From Pseudomonas putida (lineage in GTDB: Bacteria > Pseudomonadota > Gammaproteobacteria > Pseudomonadales > Pseudomonadaceae), in assembly GCF_030159595.1 (NCBI RefSeq), contig NZ_BSKJ01000002.1, positions 551,881 to 615,880 on the forward strand: a DNA stretch of 64,000 nt, read 5' to 3'. Positions 53,852 through 63,280 of this stretch are shown one piece after another. Both the position numbers and the translations under genes were made by a program. The notes beneath the pieces are model-generated. The model was not told the DNA's origin, ran no database searches, and saw only the letters and a program-made list of their open reading frames with translations. Position 1 is the stretch's first letter, and every line of letters starts with the position of its first letter.

Positions 53852-53960
53852 CCGCGTCGCCTGCTTCGCGGCTAAAGCCGCTCCCACAGGGACCGCACAG
53901 ACCTTGAATGCTGTGCAGTACCTGTGGGAGCGGGTTTACCCGCGAAGAGGCCGGTACAGG
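53852..53960. repeat. REP doublet (REPIN)
   Basis: REP arms (CTTCGCGGCTAAAGCCGCTC and GTGGGAGCGGGTTTACCCGC) in inverted orientation; the left arm has a compensated pair change (GGCTAAAGCC), so the palindrome is kept. It separates the convergent DUF2388 and gcvP genes. Confidence 0.9.
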
Positions 53961-53970
53961 CAAACAACGA

Positions 53971-56844
53971 TCAGCGATACGCCTCCACCGGCACACACGC
54001 ACAGAACAGGTTCCTGTCCCCATACACGTTGTCGACCCGGTTCACTGCCGGCCAGTATTTGTGCTGACGCACATGAGCACTAGGTGCCACTGCCTGCGCC
54101 AGGCTATAGGGCCGATCCCACACCCCCAACACATCCTCCAGGGTATGCGGCGCATGCTTGAGCGGGTTGTTTTCCGCCGGCCAGTTGCCCTCCTGCACTT
54201 CGGCAATCTCTGCACGAATCGCCAGCATCGCCTCGACAAACCGGTCCAGCTCGGCCTTCGATTCACTCTCGGTCGGCTCCACCATCAGCGTGCCCGGCAC
54301 CGGGAATGACATGGTCGGGGCGTGGAAACCATAGTCCATCAGGCGCTTGGCCACGTCCTCTTCACTGATGCCGGTCTGCGCCTTCAACGGCCTAAGGTCG
54401 AGGATGCATTCGTGGGCCACACGCTGGTTGCGCCCCCGGTAGAGCACCGGGAAGGCGCCGCCCAGCTGGCTGGCCAGGTAGTTGGCCGAGAGGATTGCCA
54501 CCTCGCTGGCATCGGCCAGCTGCGGCCCCATCATGGCGATGTACATCCAGCTGATCGGCAGGATGCTCGCGCTGCCCCAGGGTGCGGCGCTGATCGCGCT
54601 GTTGTTCGGGTCCAGGCCGGGCACCGGTACCACCGGGTGGCTGGCGACGAACGGCGTGAGGTGCGCGCGGATGCCGATCGGCCCCATGCCCGGGCCGCCA
54701 CCGCCGTGGGGGATGCAGAAGGTCTTGTGCAGGTTCATGTGCGAGACATCGGCCCCAATGTCGGCCGGGCGAGCCAAGCCCACCTGGGCATTGAGGTTCG
54801 CCCCATCCATGTACACCTGGCCGCCGTGCTGATGGACCACTTCGCAGATTTCGCGAATGCCCTCTTCGTACACCCCGTGGGTGGACGGGTATGTGACCAT
54901 CAGGCAAGACAAGCGCTCCCCGGCCGCGTGGGCCTTGGCCTTGAGGTCGGCCAGGTCGACGTTGCCGTGTTCGTCGCAATCCACGATCACCACCTCCATG
55001 CCCGCCATTTGCGCCGAAGCCGGGTTGGTACCATGGGCTGACGACGGGATCAGGCACAACGTTCGCTGTGGCTGGTGACGGCTGCGGTGGTAACGGGTAA
55101 TGGCCATCAGGCCGGCATATTCACCCTGGGCACCGGAGTTGGGCTGCATGCAGATGGCATCGAAGCCGGTAATGGCGCACAACCAGCTTTCCAGTTCGTC
55201 GATCATCGCCTTGTAGCCCGTGGCCTGGCCCGCCGGGGCAAACGGGTGCAGTTGGGCAAAACCGGGCCAGGTGATGGGGATCATCTCGCTGGTAGCGTTG
55301 AGTTTCATGGTGCAGGAACCCAGCGGGATCATCGACTGGTTCAGCGCCAGGTCCTTGTTCTCCAGTTGCTTGAGGTAGCGCAGCATCTCGGTTTCGCTGT
55401 GGTGCTGGTTGAACACCGGATGAGCGAGGAACGGTGTGCGCCGTACCAGATTGGCGGGGATGCCCTCGGGCAGGGCCAACTGGTCAAGGGCGGCGATTTC
55501 CAGGCCGTGATCCACCCCCAGAAAGATGTCGAGCAGGCGCAGCACCGTCTGTTCGTTACAGGTTTCGTCCAGGCTCACGCCCAGGTGCCCGCGTCCAAGA
55601 ATACGCAAGTTGATCTGCGCCGCTTCGGCGCTTTCGATGATGGCCGCCTGGGCCCCACCAACCTCCAGGGTTAGGGTGTCGAAGAAATGCTGATTGAGGC
55701 GCTTGATGCCTTTGGCCTCAAGGCCAGCGGCCAGAATGAAGGTCAGCCGGTGCACACGCTGGGCGATGCGTTGCAGGCCTTCCGGGCCGTGGTACACCGC
55801 ATAGAAGCCGGCAATGTTGGCCAGCAGTACCTGCGCCGTGCAGATGTTGGAGTTGGCCTTTTCGCGGCGGATGTGCTGCTCGCGGGTTTGCAGCGCCATG
55901 CGCAACGCGGTGTTGCCACGGGCATCGCGCGACACGCCAATGATGCGCCCCGGCATGGCCCGCTTGTAGTCGTCGCGGCACGCGAAGTAGGCCGCATGGG
56001 GGCCACCGTAGCCCATCGGCACGCCAAAGCGCTGGGTCGAGCCCAGCACCACATCGGCGCCCAGCTCTCCGGGCGGCGTCAGTACCACCAGGCTGAGCAA
56101 GTCGGCGGCCACGCAGGCCAGCGCTTGCTGGCTGTGCAACTGGTCGATCAACGGGCGCAGGTCGCGCACTTCGCCGTGGGTGTCAGGGTACTGCAGCAAA
56201 GCGCCGAACACCGCATGTTTGCCGAGGTTATCCACAGCGTCGACGATCAGTTCGAAGCCAAAGCCCTCGGCGCGCGTCTTCAACACCGACAGGGTTTGCG
56301 GGTGGCAGTGCTCGTCGGCAAAGAAGGCATTGCTCTTGTTGCGCGCCACCCGCTTGGCCAGGGCCATGGCTTCGGCGGCGGCGGTGGCTTCGTCGAGCAG
56401 CGAGGCGTTGGCCAGCGCCAGCCCGGTAAGGTCGATGACCATTTGCTGGAAGTTCAGCAGCGCCTCAAGGCGGCCTTGGGCGATTTCGGGCTGGTACGGT
56501 GTATACGCGGTGTACCAGCCGGGGTTCTCCAGCACGTTGCGCAGGATGACCGTGGGGGTGATGGTGCCGTGGTAGCCCATGCCGATCAGGCTGGTCCACA
56601 CCTGGTTCTGTTCGGCGTAGGCGGCGAGCTTGGCCAGGGCGGCCTGCTCGTCCAGCGCCGGGGGTAGGTCGAGGGGGCGGTTGAGGCGGATGTCGGGGGG
56701 TACGGTCTGCTCGATCAGCTCATTGCGGCTGGCAATACCCAGCGCGTTGAGCATGGCCTGCTGCTCTGCGGCATCGGGGCCCAGGTGGCGACGCAGGAAA
56801 GGGTTGAGCTCTTGCAGTTGATGCAGGGATGGCGACTGGGACAT
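53971..56844 (-). CDS. gcvP: Glycine dehydrogenase (decarboxylating), P protein
   Basis: A 957-residue PLP enzyme of the glycine cleavage system, decarboxylating glycine and passing the aminomethyl group to lipoyl-GcvH. It is the fused two-domain homodimeric type; the Schiff-base lysine is K707 in [21 protein letters not shown]. The N-terminus [17 protein letters not shown] and the early region [14 protein letters not shown] are typical. It lies downstream of gcvH (192-bp gap with a repeat pair) in the order gcvT-gcvH-gcvP. Pseudomonads have a second copy elsewhere with serine/glycine genes; this cluster lacks glyA and sdaA. Confidence 0.96.
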   Translation of the reverse strand: MSQSPSLHQLQELNPFLRRHLGPDAAEQQAMLNALGIASRNELIEQTVPPDIRLNRPLDLPPALDEQAALAKLAAYAEQNQVWTSLIGMGYHGTITPTVILRNVLENPGWYTAYTPYQPEIAQGRLEALLNFQQMVIDLTGLALANASLLDEATAAAEAMALAKRVARNKSNAFFADEHCHPQTLSVLKTRAEGFGFELIVDAVDNLGKHAVFGALLQYPDTHGEVRDLRPLIDQLHSQQALACVAADLLSLVVLTPPGELGADVVLGSTQRFGVPMGYGGPHAAYFACRDDYKRAMPGRIIGVSRDARGNTALRMALQTREQHIRREKANSNICTAQVLLANIAGFYAVYHGPEGLQRIAQRVHRLTFILAAGLEAKGIKRLNQHFFDTLTLEVGGAQAAIIESAEAAQINLRILGRGHLGVSLDETCNEQTVLRLLDIFLGVDHGLEIAALDQLALPEGIPANLVRRTPFLAHPVFNQHHSETEMLRYLKQLENKDLALNQSMIPLGSCTMKLNATSEMIPITWPGFAQLHPFAPAGQATGYKAMIDELESWLCAITGFDAICMQPNSGAQGEYAGLMAITRYHRSRHQPQRTLCLIPSSAHGTNPASAQMAGMEVVIVDCDEHGNVDLADLKAKAHAAGERLSCLMVTYPSTHGVYEEGIREICEVVHQHGGQVYMDGANLNAQVGLARPADIGADVSHMNLHKTFCIPHGGGGPGMGPIGIRAHLTPFVASHPVVPVPGLDPNNSAISAAPWGSASILPISWMYIAMMGPQLADASEVAILSANYLASQLGGAFPVLYRGRNQRVAHECILDLRPLKAQTGISEEDVAKRLMDYGFHAPTMSFPVPGTLMVEPTESESKAELDRFVEAMLAIRAEIAEVQEGNWPAENNPLKHAPHTLEDVLGVWDRPYSLAQAVAPSAHVRQHKYWPAVNRVDNVYGDRNLFCACVPVEAYR

Positions 56845-56930
56845 GACGACGCTCTCTTCCTAGACCGGGTCTCATGGAGACTTATAAGTCTAGGAAGGAT
56901 TGCCGATTCTGCGGGGAATCTTGCTTGGCA

Positions 56931-57030
56931 GTACCGACCCTGTCGCCGGCAAGCCAGCTCCCACAGGTTAATCACAGGCCCTAGGGCGCGCGCTATCTCT
57001 GTGGGAACTGGCTTGCCGGCGATGAGGCCA
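56931..57030. repeat. Variant REP doublet between gcvH and gcvP
   Basis: Inverted pair of a different REP sequence type, TGTCGCCGGCAAGCCAGCTC and GTGGGAACTGGCTTGCCGGC, around a dyad-containing spacer. The core is GCCGGCAAGCCAGC instead of GCGGGTAAACCCGC. Being inside the gcv unit, it may stabilise the gcvTH message or lower gcvP expression. Confidence 0.85.
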
Positions 57031-57036
57031 GAAGCC

Positions 57037-57420
57037 TTATTCGCCGATGGCGGCCTGGTAGCCGGCAGCATCCAGCAGCTTGTCCAGCTCGGCCGGGTTG
57101 CTTGGCTTCAGTTTGAAGATCCATGCACCGTAAGGTTCTTCGTTGAGCTGTTCAGGGCTGTCGGCCAGTTCTTCGTTGACCGCGATCACTTCGCCACCGA
57201 TCGGGGCGTAGATGTCGGAAGCGGCCTTGACCGACTCGACCACACCGGCGGCGTCGCCAGCAGCGAACACCTTGCCGACTTCGGCCAACTCGACGAACAC
57301 CACATCACCCAGGGCTTGCTGGGCGTGGTCACTGATGCCCACGGTCACAGTACCGTCGGCTTCCAGGCGGGCCCACTCGTGGCTTTCGGCAAAACGCAGG
57401 TCGGCGGGGATATTGCTCAT
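57037..57420 (-). CDS. gcvH: Glycine cleavage system H protein
   Basis: A 127-residue lipoyl carrier protein that shuttles the aminomethyl intermediate between P, T and L proteins. The lipoylated lysine is K65 in [20 protein letters not shown], and the N-terminus has [31 protein letters not shown]. It lies 51 bp downstream of gcvT on the same strand. Confidence 0.97.
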   Translation of the reverse strand: MSNIPADLRFAESHEWARLEADGTVTVGISDHAQQALGDVVFVELAEVGKVFAAGDAAGVVESVKAASDIYAPIGGEVIAVNEELADSPEQLNEEPYGAWIFKLKPSNPAELDKLLDAAGYQAAIGE

Positions 57421-57471
57421 GTCTTGAATTCCTCGATTGGCTCAGCGGTACGCCCGCCGGTTAAAATTTGT

Positions 57472-58554
57472 TCAGATCAAAACCTTGCCGTGGCGCACGA
57501 AGGTCGGTTTGACCACCCGCACCGGGTACCACTTGCCGCGGATTTCCACCTCGGCCCGGTCGCCGGTCGCCATGGGTACGCGCGCCAGGGCAATGGACTT
57601 GCTCAGCGTAGGTGAGAAACTACCACTGGTGATCTCCCCTTCGCCAATCCCGGCTACGCGCACCACCTGGTGGGCGCGCAGCACACCGCGCTCTTCCAGC
57701 ACCAGGCCGACGAGTTTTTCCTGCACACCCTGCTCGATTTCCGCCAGCAGGCCGGCGCGGCCGATGAAGTCGCGCTCGGCCGGCTCCCAGGCGATGCTCC
57801 AGCCCAGGTTGGACGTCAGCGGGGTGTGGGTTTCATCGATGTCCTGGCCGTACAGGTTCATGCCGGCCTCCAGGCGCAGGGTGTCACGAGCACCAAGGCC
57901 ACTTGGGGCAATGCCGGCGCCGACCAGGTCGTTGAAGAAAGCCACAGCCTGATCGCCTGGGAAGATGATCTCCAGGCCGTCTTCACCCGTATAGCCCGTG
58001 CGGGCAATGAACCAGTCGCCTTCGTTGACGCCCTCGAACGGACGCAACTCGCGGATCAGTGCAGCGCGTGCGGGGCTGAGCAAGGCCGCGACCTTCTCGC
58101 GGGCATGCGGCCCCTGGATGGCGAGGATGGCAAGGTCGGGGCGGGGCTGGAAGTTCACGGCAAAACCAGCCCGCTGCTGCTGTAACCAGCCGAGCACCTT
58201 GGCCCGGGTGGCGGCATTGGTAACCAGGCGGTAGCCGTTTTCCGTGCGGTAGACGAGCAAGTCGTCGATTACCCCACCCTGCGCGTTCAGCAGCGGGCTG
58301 TACAGTGCCTTGCCGACGTCGTCGAGGCGGGCCACGTCGTTGGCCAGCATACGCTGTAGCCAAACGCAGGCATCGGTGCCATCGACATCGATCACGGTCA
58401 TGTGGGAAACATCGAAAACGCCGCAGTCGCTGCGCACCTGGTGGTGCTCCTCGACCTGCGAGCCATAGTGCAGGGGCATGTCCCAGCCACCGAAATCGAC
58501 CGTCTTGGCGCCTAGCGCCAGGTGCAGGTCAAACAAAAGCGTGCGCTGTCCCAT
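57472..58554 (-). CDS. gcvT: Aminomethyltransferase (glycine cleavage T protein)
   Basis: A 360-residue T protein transferring the methylene group to tetrahydrofolate and releasing ammonia. It shows GGWDMPLHYGSQVEEHHQVRSDCGVFDVSHM, MLANDVARLDDVGKALYSPLLNAQGGVIDDLLVYR and the late GLVLEERGVLRAHQVVR. The ATG at 58554 has a strong GGAAGGAG ribosome site; a longer frame exists but begins in non-conserved sequence. First gene of gcvT-gcvH-gcvP. I looked for a glycine riboswitch upstream and saw none. Confidence 0.96.
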   Translation of the reverse strand: MGQRTLLFDLHLALGAKTVDFGGWDMPLHYGSQVEEHHQVRSDCGVFDVSHMTVIDVDGTDACVWLQRMLANDVARLDDVGKALYSPLLNAQGGVIDDLLVYRTENGYRLVTNAATRAKVLGWLQQQRAGFAVNFQPRPDLAILAIQGPHAREKVAALLSPARAALIRELRPFEGVNEGDWFIARTGYTGEDGLEIIFPGDQAVAFFNDLVGAGIAPSGLGARDTLRLEAGMNLYGQDIDETHTPLTSNLGWSIAWEPAERDFIGRAGLLAEIEQGVQEKLVGLVLEERGVLRAHQVVRVAGIGEGEITSGSFSPTLSKSIALARVPMATGDRAEVEIRGKWYPVRVVKPTFVRHGKVLI

Positions 58555-58677
58555 GGGTTTCTCCTTCCGGGCGTGGCGAAGCGGCGGCGGTCGATGACGT
58601 TGGTCGTCAGCTCTTGTTGTAAGGACCCGCCGCGCGAATGCCGCGCATTGTAGCCGCAAGGACGCAGGCTGGCACCC

Positions 58678-60306
58678 TCAGTGACTGTGACCGGGTCGAC
58701 GTGCCGAACGGCGGATCAGGCCGATGACCGGCAGCAGGCCCACCACAACCAGCGTCAGTGCCGGCAACGATGCGCGTGCCCATTCGCCCTCGCTGGTCAT
58801 CTCGAACACCCGTACCGCCAAGGTATCCCAGCCGAACGGTCGCATCAGCAGGGTAGCCGGCATTTCCTTGAGCACATCGACGAACACCAGCAGCGCGGCG
58901 CTGAGGGCGCCGGGCACCAGCAGCGGCAGATACACCTTGAAAAACAATCCCACGCCACCGACACCCAGGCTGCGGGAAGCCTCTGGCAGTGACGGGCGAA
59001 TACGCTCCAGGCTGCTCTCCAGTGGCCCGTAGGCCACCGCGATGAAACGCACCAGGTAGGCCAGCAACAACGCCGACAGGCTGCCCAGCAGCAGCGGCTT
59101 GCCTGCCCCGCCCAGCCAACTGGACAACGGGATGACCAGGTGGTTATCGAGGTAGCTGAAGGCCAGCATGATCGACACCGCCAGCACCGAGCCGGGCAAG
59201 GCATAGCCCAGGTTGGCCAGGCCGATCCCGGCGCGAATGCCACCAGTCGGCGCCTGGCGCCGGGCAAAGGCCAGCACTAGCGCCACGCACACCGTGACCA
59301 GCGCCGCCATGCCGCCCAAGTACAAAGTGTGCAGCACCAGGCCGACGTAACGCTCGTCCAGATCGTGCCGGCCGCGCTGCCAGAACCACGCCAGCAGTTG
59401 CAGCAGCGGGATGACAAAGGCACAGGCGAACACCACCAGGCACCAGCCACTGGCCAGCAGCGCCTTGAGCCCGCGCAGGTGATACAGCGCCTGCGCGCGT
59501 GGCCGTTCGTTGCCGCTGCGGCTGGCACCCCGGGCACGCCGCTCGCCGTACAGCACCAGCATCACCGCCAGCAACAGCAGACTGGCCAGCTGGGCAGCGC
59601 TGGAGAGGCTGAAGAAGCCGTACCAGGTTTTGTAGATAGCGGTGGTGAACGTATCGAAGTTGAACACCGCCACCGCGCCGAAATCGGCCAGGGTCTCCAT
59701 CAAGGCCAGGGCGATGCCGGCACCGATGGCTGGCCGCGCCATGGGCAAGGCCACGCGCCAGAATGCCTGTAAGGGTGACAGCCCCAATACCCGCGCCGCT
59801 TCCATCAGTCCCTTGCCCTGGGCCAGGAAGGCCGTGCGCGCCAGCAGGTAGACGTAGGGGTAGAACACCAGCACCAGAACAATGATCACTCCGCCGGTGG
59901 AGCGCACCCGCGGCAGGCGCATCGGCCCGAACACCTCGCGCAGGGCGCTTTGCACCGGGCCGGCGAAGTCCAGCAGGCCGACGAAGACAAACGCCAGTAC
60001 ATAGGCCGGGATGGCGAATGGCAACATCAGCGCCCAATCCAGCCAGCGCCGGCCGGGAAACTCGCAGAGGCTGGTGAGCCAGGCGAGGCTGACGCCCAGC
60101 ACGGTGACGCCGATGCCTACACCCACCACCAGCGTGAGGGTATTGCTGAGCAGGCGGGTCATCTGGGTGTCGAGCAGGTGCGACCAGATCTGCGTATCGA
60201 TCGACTGCCAGGACAGTAGCAGGACGCTCAGGGGCAACAGCACCAGGGCGGCGATGAGGGAGACCGGGAGGTACCAGCGGCGTTGGGGGGTGTGGGGCAA
60301 GTTCAA
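58678..60306 (-). CDS. Ferric iron ABC transporter permease (FbpB-like)
   Basis: A 542-residue fused permease with about 12 membrane segments and two EAA loops (LMEAARVLGLSPLQAFWRVALPMARPAIGAG and LPEASRSLGVGGVGLFFKVYLPLLVPG), the duplicated architecture of FbpB/AfuB iron permeases. The open frame runs back into a REP sequence that would encode a meaningless N-terminus, so the start must be later. I chose the TTG at 60306 (MNLPHTPQRRWYLPVSL); a second TTG lies two codons on. No strong ribosome site is seen. No ATPase gene is adjacent, so FbpC must be elsewhere. It is downstream of the binding-protein gene. Confidence 0.85.
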   Translation of the reverse strand: MNLPHTPQRRWYLPVSLIAALVLLPLSVLLLSWQSIDTQIWSHLLDTQMTRLLSNTLTLVVGVGIGVTVLGVSLAWLTSLCEFPGRRWLDWALMLPFAIPAYVLAFVFVGLLDFAGPVQSALREVFGPMRLPRVRSTGGVIIVLVLVFYPYVYLLARTAFLAQGKGLMEAARVLGLSPLQAFWRVALPMARPAIGAGIALALMETLADFGAVAVFNFDTFTTAIYKTWYGFFSLSSAAQLASLLLLAVMLVLYGERRARGASRSGNERPRAQALYHLRGLKALLASGWCLVVFACAFVIPLLQLLAWFWQRGRHDLDERYVGLVLHTLYLGGMAALVTVCVALVLAFARRQAPTGGIRAGIGLANLGYALPGSVLAVSIMLAFSYLDNHLVIPLSSWLGGAGKPLLLGSLSALLLAYLVRFIAVAYGPLESSLERIRPSLPEASRSLGVGGVGLFFKVYLPLLVPGALSAALLVFVDVLKEMPATLLMRPFGWDTLAVRVFEMTSEGEWARASLPALTLVVVGLLPVIGLIRRSARRPGHSH

Positions 60307-60340
60307 TGTCTCTGTGGCTGATTTGCGACCGCTTTGCGGT

Positions 60341-60428
60341 CGTTCGCGGGCAAGCCCGCTCCCACAGGGACCGCACAAGGTTTGGACTCTGTGCAGTTCC
60401 TGTGGGAGCGGGCTTGCCCGCGAAAGGG
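60341..60428. repeat. REP doublet (REPIN) in the iron transport operon
   Basis: Inverted REP arms (TTCGCGGGCAAGCCCGCTCC and GTGGGAGCGGGCTTGCCCGC) between the binding-protein and permease genes. One arm lies just 35 bp before the permease start, in its 5' region. Confidence 0.92.
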
Positions 60429-60462
60429 CCCTTGCGGGCCCCGGAAGGATAAAGCCTGGCGC

Positions 60463-61464
60463 TTAGTTGTAACCAGCCCGATCCATCAGACGAATGGCTT
60501 CAGCCTGCCGCTTGCCGGCGATTTCCACCGGAATGCTGTCAGCCTTGAAGCTGCCCCATGCCGCCACTTCCTCCGAAGGCTTGACCTTCGGGTTGGCCGG
60601 GAACTCCTGGTTGATGTCAGCAAACAGCTTCTGCGCTTCTTCACCGGTCATCCACTCAACCAGCTTTTTCGCCGCTTCCGGGTGCGGTGCATGCTTGGTC
60701 AGGCCGATACCGGACAGGTTGACGTGCACGCCACGGTCACCCTGGTTGGGCCAGAAGATCTTCACCGGCAGGTTCGGGTTCTGCTTGTGCAGGCGGCCGT
60801 AATAGTAGGTGTTGACCACACCCACGTCGCACTGGCCGGCCTCGATGGCCTGGATCACCGCGTTGTCGTCGGAGAACACGTCGGTGGACAGGTTGTTGAC
60901 CCAACCTTTGACGATTTGCTCGGTCTTGGCCTCGCCATGGGTCTCGATCAGGGTGGCGGTCAACGACTGGTTGTACACCTTCTTCGCCGTGCGCAGGCAC
61001 AGGCGGCCTTCCCACTGCTTGTCGGCCAAGGCCTCGTAGGTGCTCAACTCCTCGGGTTTGACCCGCTCGGTGGAGTAGATGATGGTGCGCGCGCGCAGGC
61101 TCAGGCCGGTCCAGTCATGGGACGAGGCGCGGTACTGCGACGGGATGTTCTGGTCGATGATGTCGGACTTGATCGGCTGCAGGATGCCCATCTGCTCGGC
61201 CTGCCACAGGTTGCCAGCATCGACGGTCAGCAGCAGGTCGGCCACGCCGTTGTCGCCCTCGGCCTTGATGCGCTGCATCAGCGGGGCTTCCTTGTCGGTG
61301 ATGAACTTGATCTTGACCCCGGTCTTGGCGGTATAGGCATCGAACACCGGCTTGATCAGCTCGTCGATGCGCGAGGAGTACACCACCACTTCGTCTGCCG
61401 CCTGGGCGGTGCCGCCGAACAGGGTCAGGGCCAGGGCGGCCAGTAGGGGCTTGCGTGGCAACAT
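60463..61464 (-). CDS. Ferric iron-binding periplasmic protein (FbpA-like)
   Basis: A 333-residue binding protein with a signal peptide ending GGTAQAAD and mature [32 protein letters not shown]. The tyrosine pair in [16 protein letters not shown] (typical iron ligands of FbpA-type proteins) supports Fe(III) binding. It delivers iron to the adjacent permease. The ATG at 61464 begins the signal peptide; the frame is open further upstream without a signal-like start. Confidence 0.9.
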   Translation of the reverse strand: MLPRKPLLAALALTLFGGTAQAADEVVVYSSRIDELIKPVFDAYTAKTGVKIKFITDKEAPLMQRIKAEGDNGVADLLLTVDAGNLWQAEQMGILQPIKSDIIDQNIPSQYRASSHDWTGLSLRARTIIYSTERVKPEELSTYEALADKQWEGRLCLRTAKKVYNQSLTATLIETHGEAKTEQIVKGWVNNLSTDVFSDDNAVIQAIEAGQCDVGVVNTYYYGRLHKQNPNLPVKIFWPNQGDRGVHVNLSGIGLTKHAPHPEAAKKLVEWMTGEEAQKLFADINQEFPANPKVKPSEEVAAWGSFKADSIPVEIAGKRQAEAIRLMDRAGYN

Positions 61465-61496
61465 GTGAAGCACTCCTCGGATCGTTTGAGAGGTGC

Positions 61497-61517
61497 AAAT
61501 GGTAGTGAATCCCATTT
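61497..61517 (-). promoter_or_regulatory. Candidate Fur-like dyad upstream of the iron-binding protein gene
   Basis: AAATGG, nine bases, CCATTT form a dyad 33-53 bp before the start codon of the FbpA-like gene. It resembles a degenerate Fur box (GATAATGATAATCATTATC), but central bases match poorly. Iron repression is plausible from gene function; the site is weak. Confidence 0.3.
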
Positions 61518-61570
61518 TACGGCTCATCCTTTGTGCCGTTACCAGATGTTGCAAAGCGGACCCGACAATC

Positions 61571-62794
61571 TCAAGCCTTGGCCAAATCCGGCAGGTCCCC
61601 ACTCAAACCCAACGCCTGACGCACGAATACCGCCTTGGCCTCCGGCATCTGCTCTACCAGCTTCAACCCGCTGTTACGCAACCAGCGCAACGGCAACGGG
61701 TTGGCCTGGAACAACCGCTCAAAGCCTTCCATTGCCGCCATGAGCGCCAGGTTGTGCGGCATGCGCCGTCGCTCGTAACGGCTCAGCACCTTCACATCTG
61801 CCAGCCGCTCACCGCGCTCGCAGGCATTGACCAGCACTTCGGCCAACACTGCGGCATCGAGGAAGCCCAGGTTCACGCCCTGCCCGGCCAGCGGGTGGAT
61901 GGTGTGCGCCGCATCGCCGATCAAGGCCAGGCCTTCATCCACATAGCGTTTCGCGTGGCGCTGGCGCAGCGGCACACACACCCGAGGGTCGGCCTGCAGC
62001 ACATCGCCAAGGCGCCCTTCGAACGCCCGCTCCAGCGCCTTCAGGAAGGCCGCTTCATCGAGCGCCATCAACTGCTCGGCATGCTCCGGGGTAGTCGACC
62101 ACACAATCGAGCACCAGTCCTGCTGGCCATCGCGGGTCAACGGCAGGAAGGCCAGTGGCCCCTCATCGGTAAAGCGCTGCCAGGCCGTGGCTTGGTGCCC
62201 GGCACTGCAGCGCACGCTGGTAACGATGGCGTGGTGCAGGTAATCCCACTCGCGGGTTTCGCAACCTGCCAGGCGCCGCACGGCCGAGTTGGCACCGTCG
62301 GCCGCGATCACCAGCGGCGCGCGCAGGTGTCGGCCATCGGCCAGGGTCAGAAGCCATTCATCGCCGGAGCGACGCAGCTGCTCCAGGCGCGCATTGGGCA
62401 ACAGGCCAATGTCGCTGTCGTGCAGGCGCTCCAGCAGGCCGTCCTGCACCACCCGGTTCTCGACGATATGGCCGAGCACCTGGGCATGCACGCTAGCAGC
62501 CGAGAAGTGAATCTGCCCGGTGCCGCTGCCATCCCACACCTGCATGTCGGAGTACGGCGTGGCACGCCGCTGGGCAATACCGTCCCAGGCGCCAAGACGC
62601 TCCAGGATGCGCTGGCTGGCCGCCGACAGCGCGCTGACACGCGGCTCGAACGGGGCCTGGGCATCGAACGGCTTGACTGTCAGCGGCCCGCCATCGAGCA
62701 AGAGGATTTGCAGGCCACTGTGGCGCAACGCCAGGGCCAGGGCGCTGCCGACCATACCGGCACCGACAATCAACAGATCTGCGCGCATTTCCAT
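61571..62794 (-). CDS. ubiI: Ubiquinone C5-hydroxylase UbiI (FAD monooxygenase)
   Basis: A 407-residue class A flavin monooxygenase: N-terminal FAD motif [17 protein letters not shown] (6-22), the DG motif [16 protein letters not shown], and the second FAD motif [33 protein letters not shown]. It belongs to the UbiH/UbiF/UbiI group acting on the ubiquinone ring. I call UbiI because a second such gene (ubiH) follows the same pattern upstream and pseudomonads use UbiI and UbiH with a Coq7-type third hydroxylase. Exact position specificity is inferred. It is separated from the DUF4442 gene by three bases. Confidence 0.85.
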   Translation of the reverse strand: MEMRADLLIVGAGMVGSALALALRHSGLQILLLDGGPLTVKPFDAQAPFEPRVSALSAASQRILERLGAWDGIAQRRATPYSDMQVWDGSGTGQIHFSAASVHAQVLGHIVENRVVQDGLLERLHDSDIGLLPNARLEQLRRSGDEWLLTLADGRHLRAPLVIAADGANSAVRRLAGCETREWDYLHHAIVTSVRCSAGHQATAWQRFTDEGPLAFLPLTRDGQQDWCSIVWSTTPEHAEQLMALDEAAFLKALERAFEGRLGDVLQADPRVCVPLRQRHAKRYVDEGLALIGDAAHTIHPLAGQGVNLGFLDAAVLAEVLVNACERGERLADVKVLSRYERRRMPHNLALMAAMEGFERLFQANPLPLRWLRNSGLKLVEQMPEAKAVFVRQALGLSGDLPDLAKA

Positions 62795-62797
62795 GCC

Positions 62798-63280
62798 TTA
62801 CGCCAGCCTCGCTTGCGGCTTGAGCCGCACATATAGGGTTTTATCGACCCGCGCCACCAGCTCACCGGCGCCATCGCGGATATCGACCTGCAAACGTGGC
62901 AGGCACTTCTTGCCGGTGGCGGTCTGCTGGCGGATGTCGTCCAACAGCGCGTCATCGACGTGAAATTCGGCATACACCGGGCCTTTGCCCGGCGAGATGA
63001 AATCGATGCTGGCGGCCTTGTCCCAAACGATGTAGTCACGCCCCAGCTGCTCGATCAGCAGCAACATGTAAAACGGGTCGACCATCGAATACAGGCTGCC
63101 ACCGAACTGGGTGCCGACATAGTTGCGGTTCCAGCGGGTCAGCTTCATCGCCACCTTGACGCTGCGCAGGTCCGGGCTGATGTGCTGCACACGGATACCC
63201 GCGCCCAAATAGGGTGGGTAGAGGTTCAGTATCCAACGCAACATGCGTGCACGACGTGCCATTTTACGCGGGTTGCTCAT
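62798..63280 (-). CDS. DUF4442 domain protein (hotdog-fold thioesterase-like)
   Basis: A 160-residue protein: RRARMLRWILNLYPPYLGAGIRVQHISPDLRSVKVAMKLTRWNRNYVGTQFGGSLYSMVDPFYMLLLIEQLGRDYIVWDKAASIDFISPGKGPVYAEFHV. The GTQFGGSLYSMVDPFYM region is the hotdog-fold helix signature of DUF4442 (PaaI/YiiD-like). No defined substrate. It is embedded between ubiI and ubiH with overlapping or nearly adjacent codons (ATGA overlap with ubiH), so it may belong to quinone biosynthesis, which is inference. Confidence 0.85.
   Translation of the reverse strand: MSNPRKMARRARMLRWILNLYPPYLGAGIRVQHISPDLRSVKVAMKLTRWNRNYVGTQFGGSLYSMVDPFYMLLLIEQLGRDYIVWDKAASIDFISPGKGPVYAEFHVDDALLDDIRQQTATGKKCLPRLQVDIRDGAGELVARVDKTLYVRLKPQARLA

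Noticed and set aside
58555..58680. Possible glycine riboswitch upstream of gcvT
   Set aside because: No tandem aptamer cores were seen in the short leader, and pseudomonad gcv operons can be controlled by regulators instead.
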